Source of the DNA: Moniliophthora roreri
Taxonomy: Eukaryota; Basidiomycota; Agaricomycetes; Agaricales; Marasmiaceae
Direction of reading: 5' to 3'
Assembly (NCBI GenBank): GCA_001466705.2
Contig: LATX02000001.1
Location: 186,001-250,000 of the forward strand
DNA: 64,000 nucleotides
In this document: piece after piece, positions 34,379 through 43,894 of the stretch
Layout: each line of letters opens with the position of its first letter
How positions within the stretch are numbered: the stretch's first letter is position 1
The notes under the pieces: model-generated
Databases searched by the model: none
Told to the model about the DNA's origin: nothing
What the model saw: the letters and a program-made list of their open reading frames with translations, nothing else
Translations under genes and position numbers: made by a program

Positions 34379-34539
34379 TTTCCTGTTTTGGGCCGAAAAT
34401 ACCAGAAATGCCAGAAATGCCGGAAAATTTGTCAAGCTTTATGCCATTTTCTTGATGTCACTACCAAAGCGGAACCAGCTTGCGAAGACTACTGCAAAGA
34501 CTGCAGCGTGGAAACCCGCCACCAAGGCTGCCTTTACTG
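34379..34539 (+). CDS. Cysteine-rich exon, partial gene
   Basis: After a pyrimidine tract and an acceptor-like GTTAG at about 34374-34378, an open stretch encodes CQKCRKICQALCH and, further on, CEDYCKDCSVETRHQGCLY before TGA at about 34539. Spacing is C-x2-C-x3-C-x3-C ... C-x3-C-x2-C. It could be a zinc-binding domain or a small disulfide-rich peptide. No signal peptide is visible because any upstream exon would lie in the TE-rich sequence. A second Cys-containing stretch, CQAPVFYFCSHDACDVC, follows a TTACAG acceptor at 34624, so the two may be exons of one broken gene. Confidence 0.4.
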
Positions 34540-34623
34540 ACTTCCATTAATAATTTTATCTTTGCGTAGTACACTACTCTAATCGATACCGGCTCGACAG
34601 AATGTAATCAAATTTTTTACAGA

Positions 34624-34875
34624 TGTCAAGCGCCCGTGTTTTACTTCTGCTCCCACGATGCTTGTGATGTATGCGTAGTTGGCGTTCGCCCTGTGTCAAT
34701 CCACGAACAACTTCTGCGGAACTCGAAGGCGAATCAAGTCTCCCCCTCTCGACCAACCTTAAACGGTCGGCTTCAGCCCGTGTTGTCCAACGAATGCTGG
34801 GAAACGTATTCCTCGTTCTTGAAGGCTTTCCGGAAGCAGAACAATGATAGCTTAAAGCTCGGTTATAAGCATTGA
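34624..34875 (+). CDS. Possible 3' exon with CxxC motifs
   Basis: The block follows TTTTTTACAG and encodes CQAPVFYFCSHDACDVC, then a basic region and a Trp/Tyr-containing end with TGA at 34873-34875. No family is recognised. Codon composition and CpG content match the gene island, so it may belong to a real host gene whose 5' part is lost or unrecognised. Confidence 0.35.
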   Translation, partial: CQAPVFYFCSHDACDVCVVGVRPVSIHEQLLRNSKANQVSPSRPTLNGRLQPVLSNECWETYSSFLKAFRKQNNDSLKLGYKH

Positions 34876-35109
34876 GGTGCGCAACAGTCCCCACTCGTTG
34901 GTGCTACCCCTCACATTCTTCATAATTATAATGGTCTGCAGGTGGAATTCTTATCGCCAAATCCATTCATCGAGCCCGTTTTCCAGACTCCTTCCCGCGA
35001 CCAGTCACCCCCAGAATCCCGATTATCAGCACGAAAAAGTAGCCAAGATGATATTATTTAAGGGACTCCCAATCGTTGCCGTCACCAGCTTTCGCTAGGA
35101 CCCGTGACG

Positions 35110-35511
35110 TTTTTTCCCCGTACCTCGGCCACACACAGTGTTCTTTCAGGCTGTGACCATTGTCCTGTATTGTCCTCGGTGTTTTACGGTACCCTAGTAC
35201 CGTGAGTCAGTCATGACTGCGGGGAACGGGTAACTATTTTGAGGGTGTTATCACCCGTCCGCCCTGTGGTGGCCTTTTCTCAGACCGACTCCCTAGGCTC
35301 CCTATGTCATTATCAGTACTTGGTCCCGCCATCGACTATCCTGCGTTCAAAGGGATCCTTACCTTCTCCAATGAAATCCATATCTCTTTCACGCCCTTGG
35401 ACTTTCTTGGACTTTTAGCGGTGACCGGAACACACAATCTTTTCAAGGAAACTGTGGCCATGGCCAATCCTATCATGGCACCGTCCAAGCGTATGCCATT
35501 GCTATACGTTG
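35110..35511. other. Intergenic stretch of the gene island
   Basis: No convincing coding frame. A 70-codon frame at 35304-35516 looks accidental, as it ends in the promoter of the next gene. Confidence 0.4.
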
Positions 35512-35517
35512 TATAAA
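35512..35517 (+). promoter_or_regulatory. TATA box of the gene at 35608
   Basis: TATAAA lies 91 bp before the ATG at 35608, in a fitting core-promoter position. Pyrimidine-rich sequence follows. Confidence 0.5.
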
Positions 35518-35607
35518 TTCTTCTTGCTATTGAAGGTGTGTCCCCACCAATAACTTCGGCCTACAGCTACTTACCCATCCTCTCAACCTCAACTGAATCT
35601 CTTCGAC

Positions 35608-36319
35608 ATGTCTTACCACAACCCCTTGCACACCAACGTCCCCGCCAACCAGAGGTCTACTTTCACAACCCTCGGCGAGGCGGTGAATGGAACTCCCTCA
35701 TCCAATGGGCATTCCCAGAATTGGACCATTTTGGTACCCCAAGGGAACTACACTCCTGAGGAGGAGCGGAGGTGCCAAATTGGTCATGTTGACCGCTCGC
35801 GGATCACCTTCGACCACATCAAGAATCTCGGGGAAGGCGTGCCTCTTCGGGAGCTGTCTTTTCGAGGATCCGCTACGGAACAGATGAAAGGTGCGAACGA
35901 CCAAGTTCTCGCACACACTCAGCTTAGCAGAATCACCTTGCATATCAGAGTAAGCGATATTCCTTCTCTATGATTGCTACCAAAGGCTTACCTGTTGTTC
36001 CCTAGTGGCCGGGTTACGTCAAAAGGATTCGCAATATAGACATTTTGACCCCCACGGGACCTATCACCCGAAGGCAGCTCGCGCTTGCTATCACACAGCA
36101 CTTCGCGCGATTCGTCGAGGTGAGGTACTACCTCATTTCCCTTTCATTCTCTAGCCACTGATGGTTAATTTACAATAGAGAGCTCAATATGAGGATACTA
36201 CTTCACCCGAGTGGAGACTTGGCCGTCCTGGCATTACCTTCAACGACATCGTCTTGCATTCACTCTACAAAGTCCTCGACAATGCATGGCAAGCAGAAGT
36301 TTCTGTTTTCTCCCGTTAA
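35608..36319 (+). CDS. Conserved agaricomycete hypothetical protein, three exons
   Basis: Exons 35608-35949, 36006-36119 and 36179-36319 join in frame to 198 residues. Introns are 56 and 59 bp with GTAAGC/GTGAGG donors and TAG acceptors. The C-terminal half carries LHIRWPGYVKRIRNIDI, GPITRRQLALAITQHFARF and ITFNDIVLHSLYKVLDNAWQ, a pattern I recognise from a large family of basidiomycete hypothetical proteins in which a WPGY motif, an ITRxQLAxxIAxxFARF helix and a final WQA motif are kept. The N-terminal half is polar and probably disordered. No enzymatic function is known. A TATA box lies upstream and the gene appears intact. Confidence 0.8.
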
Positions 36320-36591
36320 GCGACGAATTTCTCCCTCTGGGGTTTTCTTAATCTTATTTGTATCAGGCATCGTGCCCATTACTGTATCATCGTAGCATCT
36401 TCCTCGTTACTTACATTTCGCAACCTGTATCGGTAGGACATACGACAATGCATAGAGGCTCTTCATAATAAGTACACCGTTACTGGAACACTGAGCAAAG
36501 ATATAGGTGGGTGTTCGTAAAATGACGAGTATTTCTTTAAACCCGAATGGGCCTACTTCATACCCTCGAGCTGTCATCTACCATCCGTTCT

Positions 36592-37458
36592 CTATATTTG
36601 AATCCATTTGCCCTTGCCTTTCCTCTCATCCCCCAACTCCAGCCGACAATCCACTGCTTCAAACGATACGAATGGTCCTTTGTTACGCCTTCTCATCCGG
36701 ACCACCTCCCACCCTGATTCCATATACATCTTCAAAGCAGTATCGTACAATTCTTTTGTGTTTAGCGTTAGAGTTTCCAAGTCATGGTTCCGAGCGTGCG
36801 CTATGAGCCTGTGCATTAACTTCTTCGCAATGTCTCGACGACGATAGCATGACGATACGGCCGCGCGGCGAACCTCACCTTGAGTAGGATTGGCGTCATA
36901 AAAGTAGCCTGCATCTAGATAAGTTGAATTCGTCCAATAGCTGGACAACAACCCACCTAGACCAACACAGCCGACTACTTTGTTCTCGATCTCCGCGACC
37001 CAGAATCCGTTGGGTGTCGGGTCGGACGTAGAAGAGGAAGCTGGAATCCTATAATGTGCTGCAACGTCCTCCAAGTCTTCACGCAAAGAGCTTCGTCGGC
37101 GCAAATAAAAGTGCAAAAGGGTGTAGACCATGCCGACAATGAAACTAATGAAAGTCACGATCAACAGTCCGCCCAGAACTCGGACGTATGGACTGTTGGT
37201 TGGGCGGAGTACAAGCAACCATAATCCAATAGCCAGAGATATGTATGCAATGTGGGACCAGAGCGTATTAGCGAAAAAGCGTGACACTAAAACACGAAAA
37301 GGAGAACCACCTAAGAGAAACATCAGTGAGTAATTTCGCGACATAAAAGCCAATTGGGGTCACGTACGCCTATAGATCGTCGCATCGAGGTATAGAGCTT
37401 GCACCGCCGAAAGGTCTTCAGGACGAAATGTGCGGATACTAGTCGCTTCAGACCCCAT
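36592..37458 (-). CDS. GNAT-family N-acetyltransferase, membrane-anchored
   Basis: Two exons join in frame: 37368-37458 and 36592-37310, with a 57-bp GTACGT...TTAG intron, giving 269 residues. The start Met precedes SIRTFRPEDLSAVQALY, the usual GNAT opening. Two hydrophobic segments at about residues 48-63 and 73-95 form a hairpin, as in NAT8-like enzymes. The acetyltransferase core follows with WVAEIENKVVGCVGL, RRRDIAKKLMHRLI (acetyl-CoA binding region) and a final KMYMESGWEVV. It would acetylate an amine substrate with acetyl-CoA at a membrane, but the substrate cannot be predicted. The first Met of the long exon (37353) would drop the conserved N-terminus and uses intron sequence, so the spliced start is preferred. 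Confidence 0.85.
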
Positions 37459-38223
37459 CAGTGGAAGTATGGCAACTTCTGTATTTGAAGACTCCAGCCA
37501 TGGGGACAAGACGTTATGCCGAATAATTCTGGAAGCAAGGAACGGCAGCAGGGGAAGCTTCGATGAGACCGTACAACCACCGTGTAACTGAAAGGGATAT
37601 AAGGCGCGGCTCCTACGTAGTCTGTGATCACCTCAACGCTCACCTTTCCAAAGGACTTTTTTGCATATTAGTCGTCCATAGATCCAATTCTTCAAACAAA
37701 GGAATTTTCCCCGAAGCCGCGAGTGACAGACAAATAGGGTTGGAGATACTGTTTTATTGAAGAATGCTGGGACGAGATATATGTACATCAAATTCTGTGG
37801 AGGATAGAAAAATGTTTGCGTCATGGTTTAACCAGACCGTCAAAGCCACATAGTAGCACATCCTTGCGGATGGGTTACGGGAGGTACAGGAATATGACGC
37901 CGCACCTTCACCCACCACTCGAATCACCACCGAAGCGGACTCGAGCTAGAGGTGGAAGCACTCGCTCTCGTGAGCATCGCAAAGGACACCTCGCTCCGTC
38001 AACCAGAAATCTTCAACGCCATCAGAAGAGTGAACTTCTGCGCCCACGAAGGGCTGAGCGCTTCGTGGAAGGTTGAGTTGCAGACACTTGAGGAAAAAAA
38101 TCTGCAACCGAGGGGAAAAAAATTTATACTTCCCCTTGGTCGGAGTTTCAATTTACTGTCTTGCAATCACGTGAAAGTCGGCGTTCCTGATTTTGACGCC
38201 GGTCTGTAGGCTCTATTCGCCAG
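37459..38223. other. Intergenic stretch between GNAT gene and SPC19
   Basis: Short open frames near 37816-38209 exist in several frames on both strands but show no motif, splice logic or homology I can name. It may include a small uncharacterised gene around 37890-38080, where CpG content is high. Confidence 0.35.
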
Positions 38224-38996
38224 ATGTCCCGTTTATCGCGACCTAACTTGAGAGGAAGAGAGTCGGTTTTCACCAGGGGACCGGACATACATCGTGGTGA
38301 TATTCATGCGACATGTCCTGCTGATCTGGCCGAATGCGTCATGTCGCTAGAGGACTGCTGTGAAGAGGTATGGTAATTCAAAAAGTCTGGTTTGTGATAT
38401 CTTATAGTCAAAGATCTTCGCAGACTCATGCCGCTCAAACTCTCCTTAGAAGCGGTACACAGGATTTATCCCGTATCACAAGGGTGCTAGAAAGCCAGAG
38501 GGTACGTAGTCATCCACACAGTCTTGTTTCAACCTTTCATCGATTCTCAGCTCTTCCTTTTGGTTGACGAAGGCACAGTCAAGAGATACAAGTCTGAAAT
38601 ATCGGAGGAAATAGAGCCCGCAGTCTCAGAGCTCATCGAACGAGCAGAGGAGGGACTAAAGGCACTTCATCGCAAGGAGAACCAGCTGAAAGCGAAGGTG
38701 CTTATACCGCTTTATCATCATTCACGACTACTGATAGCAGTCTTATTCACGTTCAGGTCGATGCAGCAAAAGTCAAGCCACCGAGACCTACCGCTGGAAT
38801 GACCATGGCAGCCCAGAAACTTGAACAACGGCGCCTTAACATGCTAGTGAAGCAAAGGGAGCAGTTGGAATCTCAGCTTAAGGCTTTAGAGTCTGAGGTG
38901 AAAGCACTAGTATGTGACCTGATCGTTCAAATAGACTACCTTGTTAATGAAATTTCTCGTATCTCACAGGAGAAAGGAGATGAACGGAACCGATGA
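38224..38996 (+). CDS. SPC19: DASH complex subunit Spc19
   Basis: Five exons join in frame to 182 residues: 38224-38367, 38424-38501, 38551-38697, 38757-38909 and 38970-38996. Each intron is 49-60 bp with GT-AG ends, and every exon is a multiple of three. The protein shows the Spc19 pattern: a short N-terminus, LAECVMSLEDCC, then LLRSGTQDLSRITRVLESQR, FLLVDEGTVKRYKSEISEEI, EPAVSELIERAEEGLKALHR and a C-terminal coiled coil rich in Lys, Glu and Gln. Spc19 belongs to the ten-subunit DASH/Dam1 ring that couples kinetochores to microtubules in fungi. The acceptor TTCGCAG at 38417-38423 was chosen over a nearer TATAG because only it keeps the conserved frame. It is intact and probably functional. 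Confidence 0.85.
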
Positions 38997-39091
38997 CCAT
39001 GTATAATATGTCGCACTGTATTATGTCCTTTTCGTTTTCCAGGAAGCCTTTGCTGTAAAGATATACGAAGACGAGGCACAATTACAATTTC

Positions 39092-40456
39092 CTAAACCAA
39101 GAACCCCCATTCACGATGACCATGTACCGAACGATAGACTTTTACCAGCCGTAGAAGCTTCCTTTCATCACAACTCTGCATCGTTCCTTTGACCCGTTCC
39201 ACGTTTTCCCTCAACCGATCATCTACAGTCATATCTTCTGTTGAGACGAATGTCACTCCTAGCCAAATCTCAAGGAGAGAAGGGAACAATCGTCCATCTG
39301 CCAGCAAATTATCGAGCCGTCGAACTCGGCGATCCATATCACCCATGTTCCAGCCCCATGCGAATCTGAAAATGATCCGGCGAACGTTTGGGAAGATGAC
39401 CTCGCTTAGGTCGCGAGTCAAGGACGTATCGATGTCCTCAAGGAGGATATTGATGGTCCAGTTTGTAATCTGACGGAGCTTTACCTTTCCCAGAAACTGT
39501 AATATATCTCCGCGAGGTCCAGACTTGAAGTCGATGGTTTGCAAATGCAAATGATTCAGGGTACCTGCTTTTACAGCCGGGTTATACGCGAGGAGTTGGT
39601 TGATCATCGATGACTCCGATTCAAGAAAGGGGTCAACTGGGAGACGGAGTTCTGTGATCGTCCCGTATCTCGAGAATAGCTCGATTCCCCTGTCCCTGAA
39701 GGAATGTCGTCTTTCGATAATCACTTTTTCGAGGCACGGTACGTGTCGCTCAAAATGGGGGCCGTTATAGTCTTCACCTGGGAACCAAACGTCACTCAAG
39801 GTTATCGAGTTCAGGGAGGGGAAACCATGAATAAATTCGCCGGATGACGTGTCAATTGGCGTGCGGTACAGACTCAATTGCCGTACACTCGCGAACGCAC
39901 CCAGGTTGGCGAGCCGAACCTGTTCCCAGCCCCTCGGACTATTGGCGAAACTGGCTAAAACCAACTCATGGAGGTTCCAGAACAATACGTCTGCATTTCT
40001 ACACATTGCTCCATGGAATGGTGCCGGATCAGAGAGCCACTCCAAAAGCTTGAGCAGGGCCTTCGGTTCGTGCTCCTCTTCAAAGCCAGTTGGACTGATA
40101 CTGCCGCCTAGTCGAAACGAACGGGGACCGGCTTGGGGAATAGTGCAGAGAGGAGACGTAAATAGGTCAATGAAGGCGACTATGCCGGATTCGATGGGCT
40201 CCCAGGAGATTTCAAGGTTGCCAGTGTGCGTTGGTTGAAAGCAGAGGCGACGAAATAGATGGCATCTTGCACGAGGAAGCCAATCTCGAGCCACTAGCGA
40301 GCAGGCTGCCAGCCCATGCTTGTCGTTCTTCAATTCATCGATACAGAGGTCAATGAGCTCTTGCGGGACTTCTGCTCTCTTCATTTTCAGCTTAGCTGAT
40401 GATACATAATGACCGGTATAAGTGAATCTGGTCGCTGGAGGTTCCATATCACTCAC
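39092..40456 (-). CDS. F-box-like protein with LRR-like body
   Basis: A single-exon 454-residue frame. An F-box-like stretch at about residues 29-70 reads VPQELIDLCIDELKNDKHGL, then ACSLVARDWLPRARCHLF, the standard form in agaricomycete F-box families that recruit substrates to SCF ubiquitin ligases through Skp1. The rest has irregular leucine-rich strands (LHELVLASF, VRQLSLYRT, LNSITLSDV, ITELRLPVD), as expected for a substrate-binding solenoid. The start may be later, at Met 24, just before the F-box. A decayed relative lies next to it at 40690-41200. The gene seems intact. Confidence 0.75.
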   Translation of the reverse strand: MSDMEPPATRFTYTGHYVSSAKLKMKRAEVPQELIDLCIDELKNDKHGLAACSLVARDWLPRARCHLFRRLCFQPTHTGNLEISWEPIESGIVAFIDLFTSPLCTIPQAGPRSFRLGGSISPTGFEEEHEPKALLKLLEWLSDPAPFHGAMCRNADVLFWNLHELVLASFANSPRGWEQVRLANLGAFASVRQLSLYRTPIDTSSGEFIHGFPSLNSITLSDVWFPGEDYNGPHFERHVPCLEKVIIERRHSFRDRGIELFSRYGTITELRLPVDPFLESESSMINQLLAYNPAVKAGTLNHLHLQTIDFKSGPRGDILQFLGKVKLRQITNWTINILLEDIDTSLTRDLSEVIFPNVRRIIFRFAWGWNMGDMDRRVRRLDNLLADGRLFPSLLEIWLGVTFVSTEDMTVDDRLRENVERVKGTMQSCDERKLLRLVKVYRSVHGHREWGFLV

Positions 40457-40689
40457 ACGCTGAAAAATCTAGAACTGAGTGAGAGTGCTCGAGAAGAGTT
40501 TAAGAACTACAACTTTGAATGATTGGCATTTTTATATGGAGACCGACCTTGATTCGAAGTCCTGTCATATTACCTCAAAGTACTGAAACTCGGCATCGGA
40601 CACTCCGGCCCTTCTTGTCTAGAGGTATCGTATCATTATCCCCTAGCCTAGGAACTATAGCATGTTAGGCTTCGACTAGCCATAGAAGA

Positions 40690-41200
40690 CACATCTCTGC
40701 ATCACCCTTGACCCATTCGGCTCTTTCTCTCGACACATGAGCCTCTATCTCCAGCCAAACCACGCTGAGAGAGGGGAATACACGGCCATGTCATCAAGCT
40801 CTCGGGTCCGCCGAAGAGTTGTAGCAAAATTGCCTGACTCGTTCCGACCCTCCACCGACCTCAAAACTATCCGACACACGTTGGGAGAGCTGGCCTCGCT
40901 CATATTGTGAGCCGGAAACGTACTCATGGCGTCCTCAAGGCGAATGACGTCGAGAAAAATGGAGAGGTCCCGGTCTACCCACGATTTTCAAGAAGTCACA
41001 CTGAGGTTTCGCAGTGACGGTTCGTCTAGTGTGGCCGAATAGGAATGGTTGCAATGCATTGGTGCGCCTGCTTTAATTACGGCAGAGTTATCGGGCGTTG
41101 GATTAGGCAACGGTCCCCCTCACGGACGTACTTATAACGGTTCAATCAGAGTGAATGGTATCTTGCATGAGGGTGCCCATCAACGAATAGGCCATTGGCC
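40690..41200 (-). pseudogene. Decayed paralogue of the F-box gene
   Basis: Minus-strand blocks match the C-terminal half of the neighbour. MSEASSPNVCRIVLRS parallels LSEVIFPNVRRIIFRF, and noncoding-level matches occur at 40690-40760 (against 39170-39270), near 40925-40950 and near 41050-41090. Deletions and stops prevent a full frame, so this is a dead tandem copy. Confidence 0.65.
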
Positions 41201-41436
41201 ATCAACTCACTCCTGTGGTCGAAAATCCTTGATTTGTTAATCCAAGTTTCGACAAGCTCCTGGATTTAGGCGATTCAATTCCACAACCTGGAGCTGTACT
41301 AGTAACCAAATGAGAGATGCTAGTCGTGGTTTCAACATGACATATTGACTCGGAATATCTCGAGATCCAGAGGCCGGGAAATCCTATTGCCAGTCGTACT
41401 AATTCTAGGCTTTCTGGGACCAAAGACCCCATGCGA

Positions 41437-41797
41437 TCAGGAACGCGCTGCCACCCAAATGAGCAGCCAGCACAGATCTATATTATTGATCTTCTTCCAC
41501 AGTATTGCCTTCAATATAGAAATCAGGGCAGTAGCCATCAAAAGGTAGTGAGAACTTTTCATATCGGTGACTGATGATGATACTACTTTCAGCACCTTTT
41601 CAGCGGCCTGGGACATGGTGACTTGGAAGGCTCCAAAATTTTGAGGATGTAGGGTATGTGCATATGCCTTGCGTATACCGTTCGTTAGCTCTCGGGGCGA
41701 AAAGATCCGATGCCAGAGTGAGTAGCTCACTCCAACTTGAATGAATAAAGCCAATGATTCGAGAGATACTTTGAAGCTCGTTTGCCAGGCAGAATGA
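41437..41797 (-). CDS. Unknown open segment next to a MITE
   Basis: An open minus-strand stretch whose part outside the MITE encodes LESLALFIQVGVSYSLWHRI and further hydrophobic segments. No family is recognised. It is interrupted at 41798 by the inverted-repeat element, and the apparent frame runs on into that element only by chance. It may be a fragment of a membrane protein gene. Confidence 0.25.
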
Positions 41798-41800
41798 CCA

Positions 41801-42129
41801 AGGACCCCGATAATAGGTGAGGACCCCGCTCGGAAGTTTGGACAAAAACTGGCCCGCCGCAGGCGGAAGCCAGATCCAGAATTTGGACAAGAACAGATGT
41901 CATTGTACACTCGAATAGGTAGGTACTGTAGCGTGGCATCAGACCACAGTGGCCACCCGTATAGGACAATGGGCCGTTACGCTGGTTTGGACAAAAGTTG
42001 GCCTTGGGACAATGCCCCTCGGCGGTTTGGACAAAAAGCTGGCGGGAGGCCCCAAATATGGGTGTGGACAAAAACTGGCCATTTTGCCAAGAATTCCGAA
42101 CGGCCTTCGGCACCTATTACCGGGGTCCT
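41801..42129. mobile_element. Short inverted-repeat element with internal TTTGGACAAAA repeats
   Basis: The termini AGGACCCCGATAATAGGTG and its near complement at 42111-42129 bound 329 bp. The direct flanks are CCA (41798-41800 and 42130-42132), a candidate 3-bp target duplication. Inside, five or so copies of TTTGGACAAAA(A/G)CTGGC occur within 250 bp. It has no coding capacity, so it is a MITE-like element. Confidence 0.6.
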
Positions 42130-42545
42130 CCAGGCCACCAAATGATTTGTAAGGTCGGGATGACGCGGAGTAACTCGATCCTTACGGAAAGGCATCACGA
42201 AGCGAAGAAGTTATCAAGGTGATGAAGCCGCCGGCAGAAAAGGAGCACGAGGCGCAGGGGCGAAGGCAGAGCCGGCCGTTGATAGCCCGTGCACCGTAGG
42301 AGTAACGTGAGCAACAGAATGGCAAGAACTCATAAAGCAGACACAATGTCATTCAGAAGGTGAATGGAGAGAGTCACTCAGGACTGTGAATCAAGGTTCC
42401 TTTGAGATGGACTCAAGCTGCATGTACAAGGCTGCAGACTGTTCACAACCTTGAAATGCATGTACTAGTCAACCTGCTTGATCAGTCTTTGCTATAGACA
42501 TTGACAAGCTGCACCACTATACATGTACTAGCATATGTGTCCATT
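42130..42545. other. Gene-free stretch before solo LTR-B
   Basis: The first 170 bp are GC-rich like the gene island, then composition drops to that of the TE region near 42300. No frame is supported. Confidence 0.45.
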
Positions 42546-42945
42546 TGTTATGTTGCTTGTCAAAAACAACATCAAACTAATCACAAGAGAGATTGTCCTG
42601 AGTAACTAGTTATCTGGGTCAAGTTTGAGAGTGTTCAGAGTTCAAATTTGGAGTTTAGACAAGGTTGATTAACCAGATCAAGCTGAGGAGCTTGATTACT
42701 GGTCTTGACTGCTTAAATACATACATGCAAGTATTTGTACTAAACTAGTTACTATAACTAGTTAAGTAAACATTTGATATGTTTGGAGACATGTGAAAAG
42801 GATATTGCAATACAAGTACAGAGGTAGATTAAAAAGAGAACTGTGAAGGTGTACAATAGAAAAGAGAAGCATGTGAAATAGATAAGTACACAAGTAAGCA
42901 TCTTTGAAAAAGAGACAGAGAGCAATAGGAATAGCAAGAGATGAC

Positions 42946-43416
42946 TGTTACAGACTTTTTCCTTTCTCTTAGTAGACTCTCTTCTTTCGTCTTTACCCCT
43001 ATGCTTCCCTTTTCCATCGGACTCGTACACCTTCCCAGTTCCCACTCCCTTCTCTCATGTATGCTTCTCATTCCATCGGACTTCTACACCTTCCGTGCCC
43101 CCATTTGCTTATCCCCTTGTACTTGTATTACTCATATCCCGATAGCTCGGGAAACCTTAGGTAAACACCAAACTCTTCGCTTTCTATATGTAGTTAGCGT
43201 TACAACGGTTGTATTGTATTTAAGCGCTCAAACTGAGACTCTAAGTCTTCAGCTTGACCTAGTTAATCTATACTTGTGTCAACGCCAGTATCTGGACCTC
43301 TGAACTTCAGTAACCACTGAACGAACTCTAACTTAAACTTGTGAATACTGCTTGGGCGAAGAAGTCACTCCGTTAGAGTAGTTAGACTGAGACGTTGCTG
43401 CGCAAGTAACGTAACA
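42946..43416 (+). repeat. 5' LTR of Chromo-A
   Basis: 471 bp, TGTTACAG...GTAACA. TATTTAAG at 43217-43224 is a probable TATA box. TCAGCTTGACCT at 43249-43260 starts 32 bp after it, about where transcription should begin. Confidence 0.93.
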
Positions 43417-43418
43417 CA

Positions 43419-43430
43419 AGGTCAAGCTGA
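43419..43430 (+). promoter_or_regulatory. Primer-binding site of Chromo-A, self-complementary to the LTR
   Basis: AGGTCAAGCTGA begins 2 nt after the LTR and is the exact reverse complement of TCAGCTTGACCT at 43249-43260 in the LTR. This is the arrangement of Tf1/sushi-type elements, in which the 5' end of the RNA folds back as primer. Confidence 0.75.
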
Positions 43431-43463
43431 TCGATTGCTGACCTACCCAGGTTTAGGCATCAC

Positions 43464-43870
43464 CTAGGAACAACAAGACGTCGCAACGGAGCGAACGACA
43501 ACTAGAGCAGGACATCGTCGAAGCCGAGGTGCGCCGGCGTGGGCAACTAACCCAATCCATATCGAATCCTGGTGGACGAGCAATCCCACCGTTAACCCGA
43601 GCGTCCCGCAGAGATCTATTGACCCCCTTGCACTCGCCATCGCTAATGAGTCAGCAACTGACAGAGACACCAGCAGAAAACCCAGGAATAAGGAGAACCT
43701 CGACCCCATCATTCACTCCGATTGGATCGAGAACGAGCGAATCAGAGGAAGAACCCTTGCCGAATACACTGAAGCAGTCAGACTCGGATACATTGAATCC
43801 CTCCACCGACTCTCCGGAGGAATTAGATCCATTTCAACGACTACTACAGGGCTTGAAGAACAGCCCCTGA
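43464..43870 (+). CDS. Leader ORF of Chromo-A upstream of gag
   Basis: An open stretch from after a TAG at about 43454 to TGA at 43870. It is Ser/Thr/Pro-rich with an acidic end (SESEEEPLPNTLKQ, DSPEELDPFQRLLQGLK). No ATG is present in the first third. At the matching place of the element at 51540, an ATG opens a similar frame (RLTAAETDLDKQLEVAQQLL). It could be a gag N-terminal extension or a separate short protein. No domain is recognised. Confidence 0.45.
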
Positions 43871-43894
43871 TCACCGAAAGTACAAACGGAAACA

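Noticed and set aside
37816..38209. Two overlapping plus-strand frames before SPC19 as a separate gene
   Set aside because: No start context, splice pattern or motif favours one frame over the other, so they stay in the intergenic entry.
41437..42222. Overlapping long frames on both strands around the inverted-repeat element
   Set aside because: They run across the MITE termini and change with its repeats, so they are by-products of the repeat composition.
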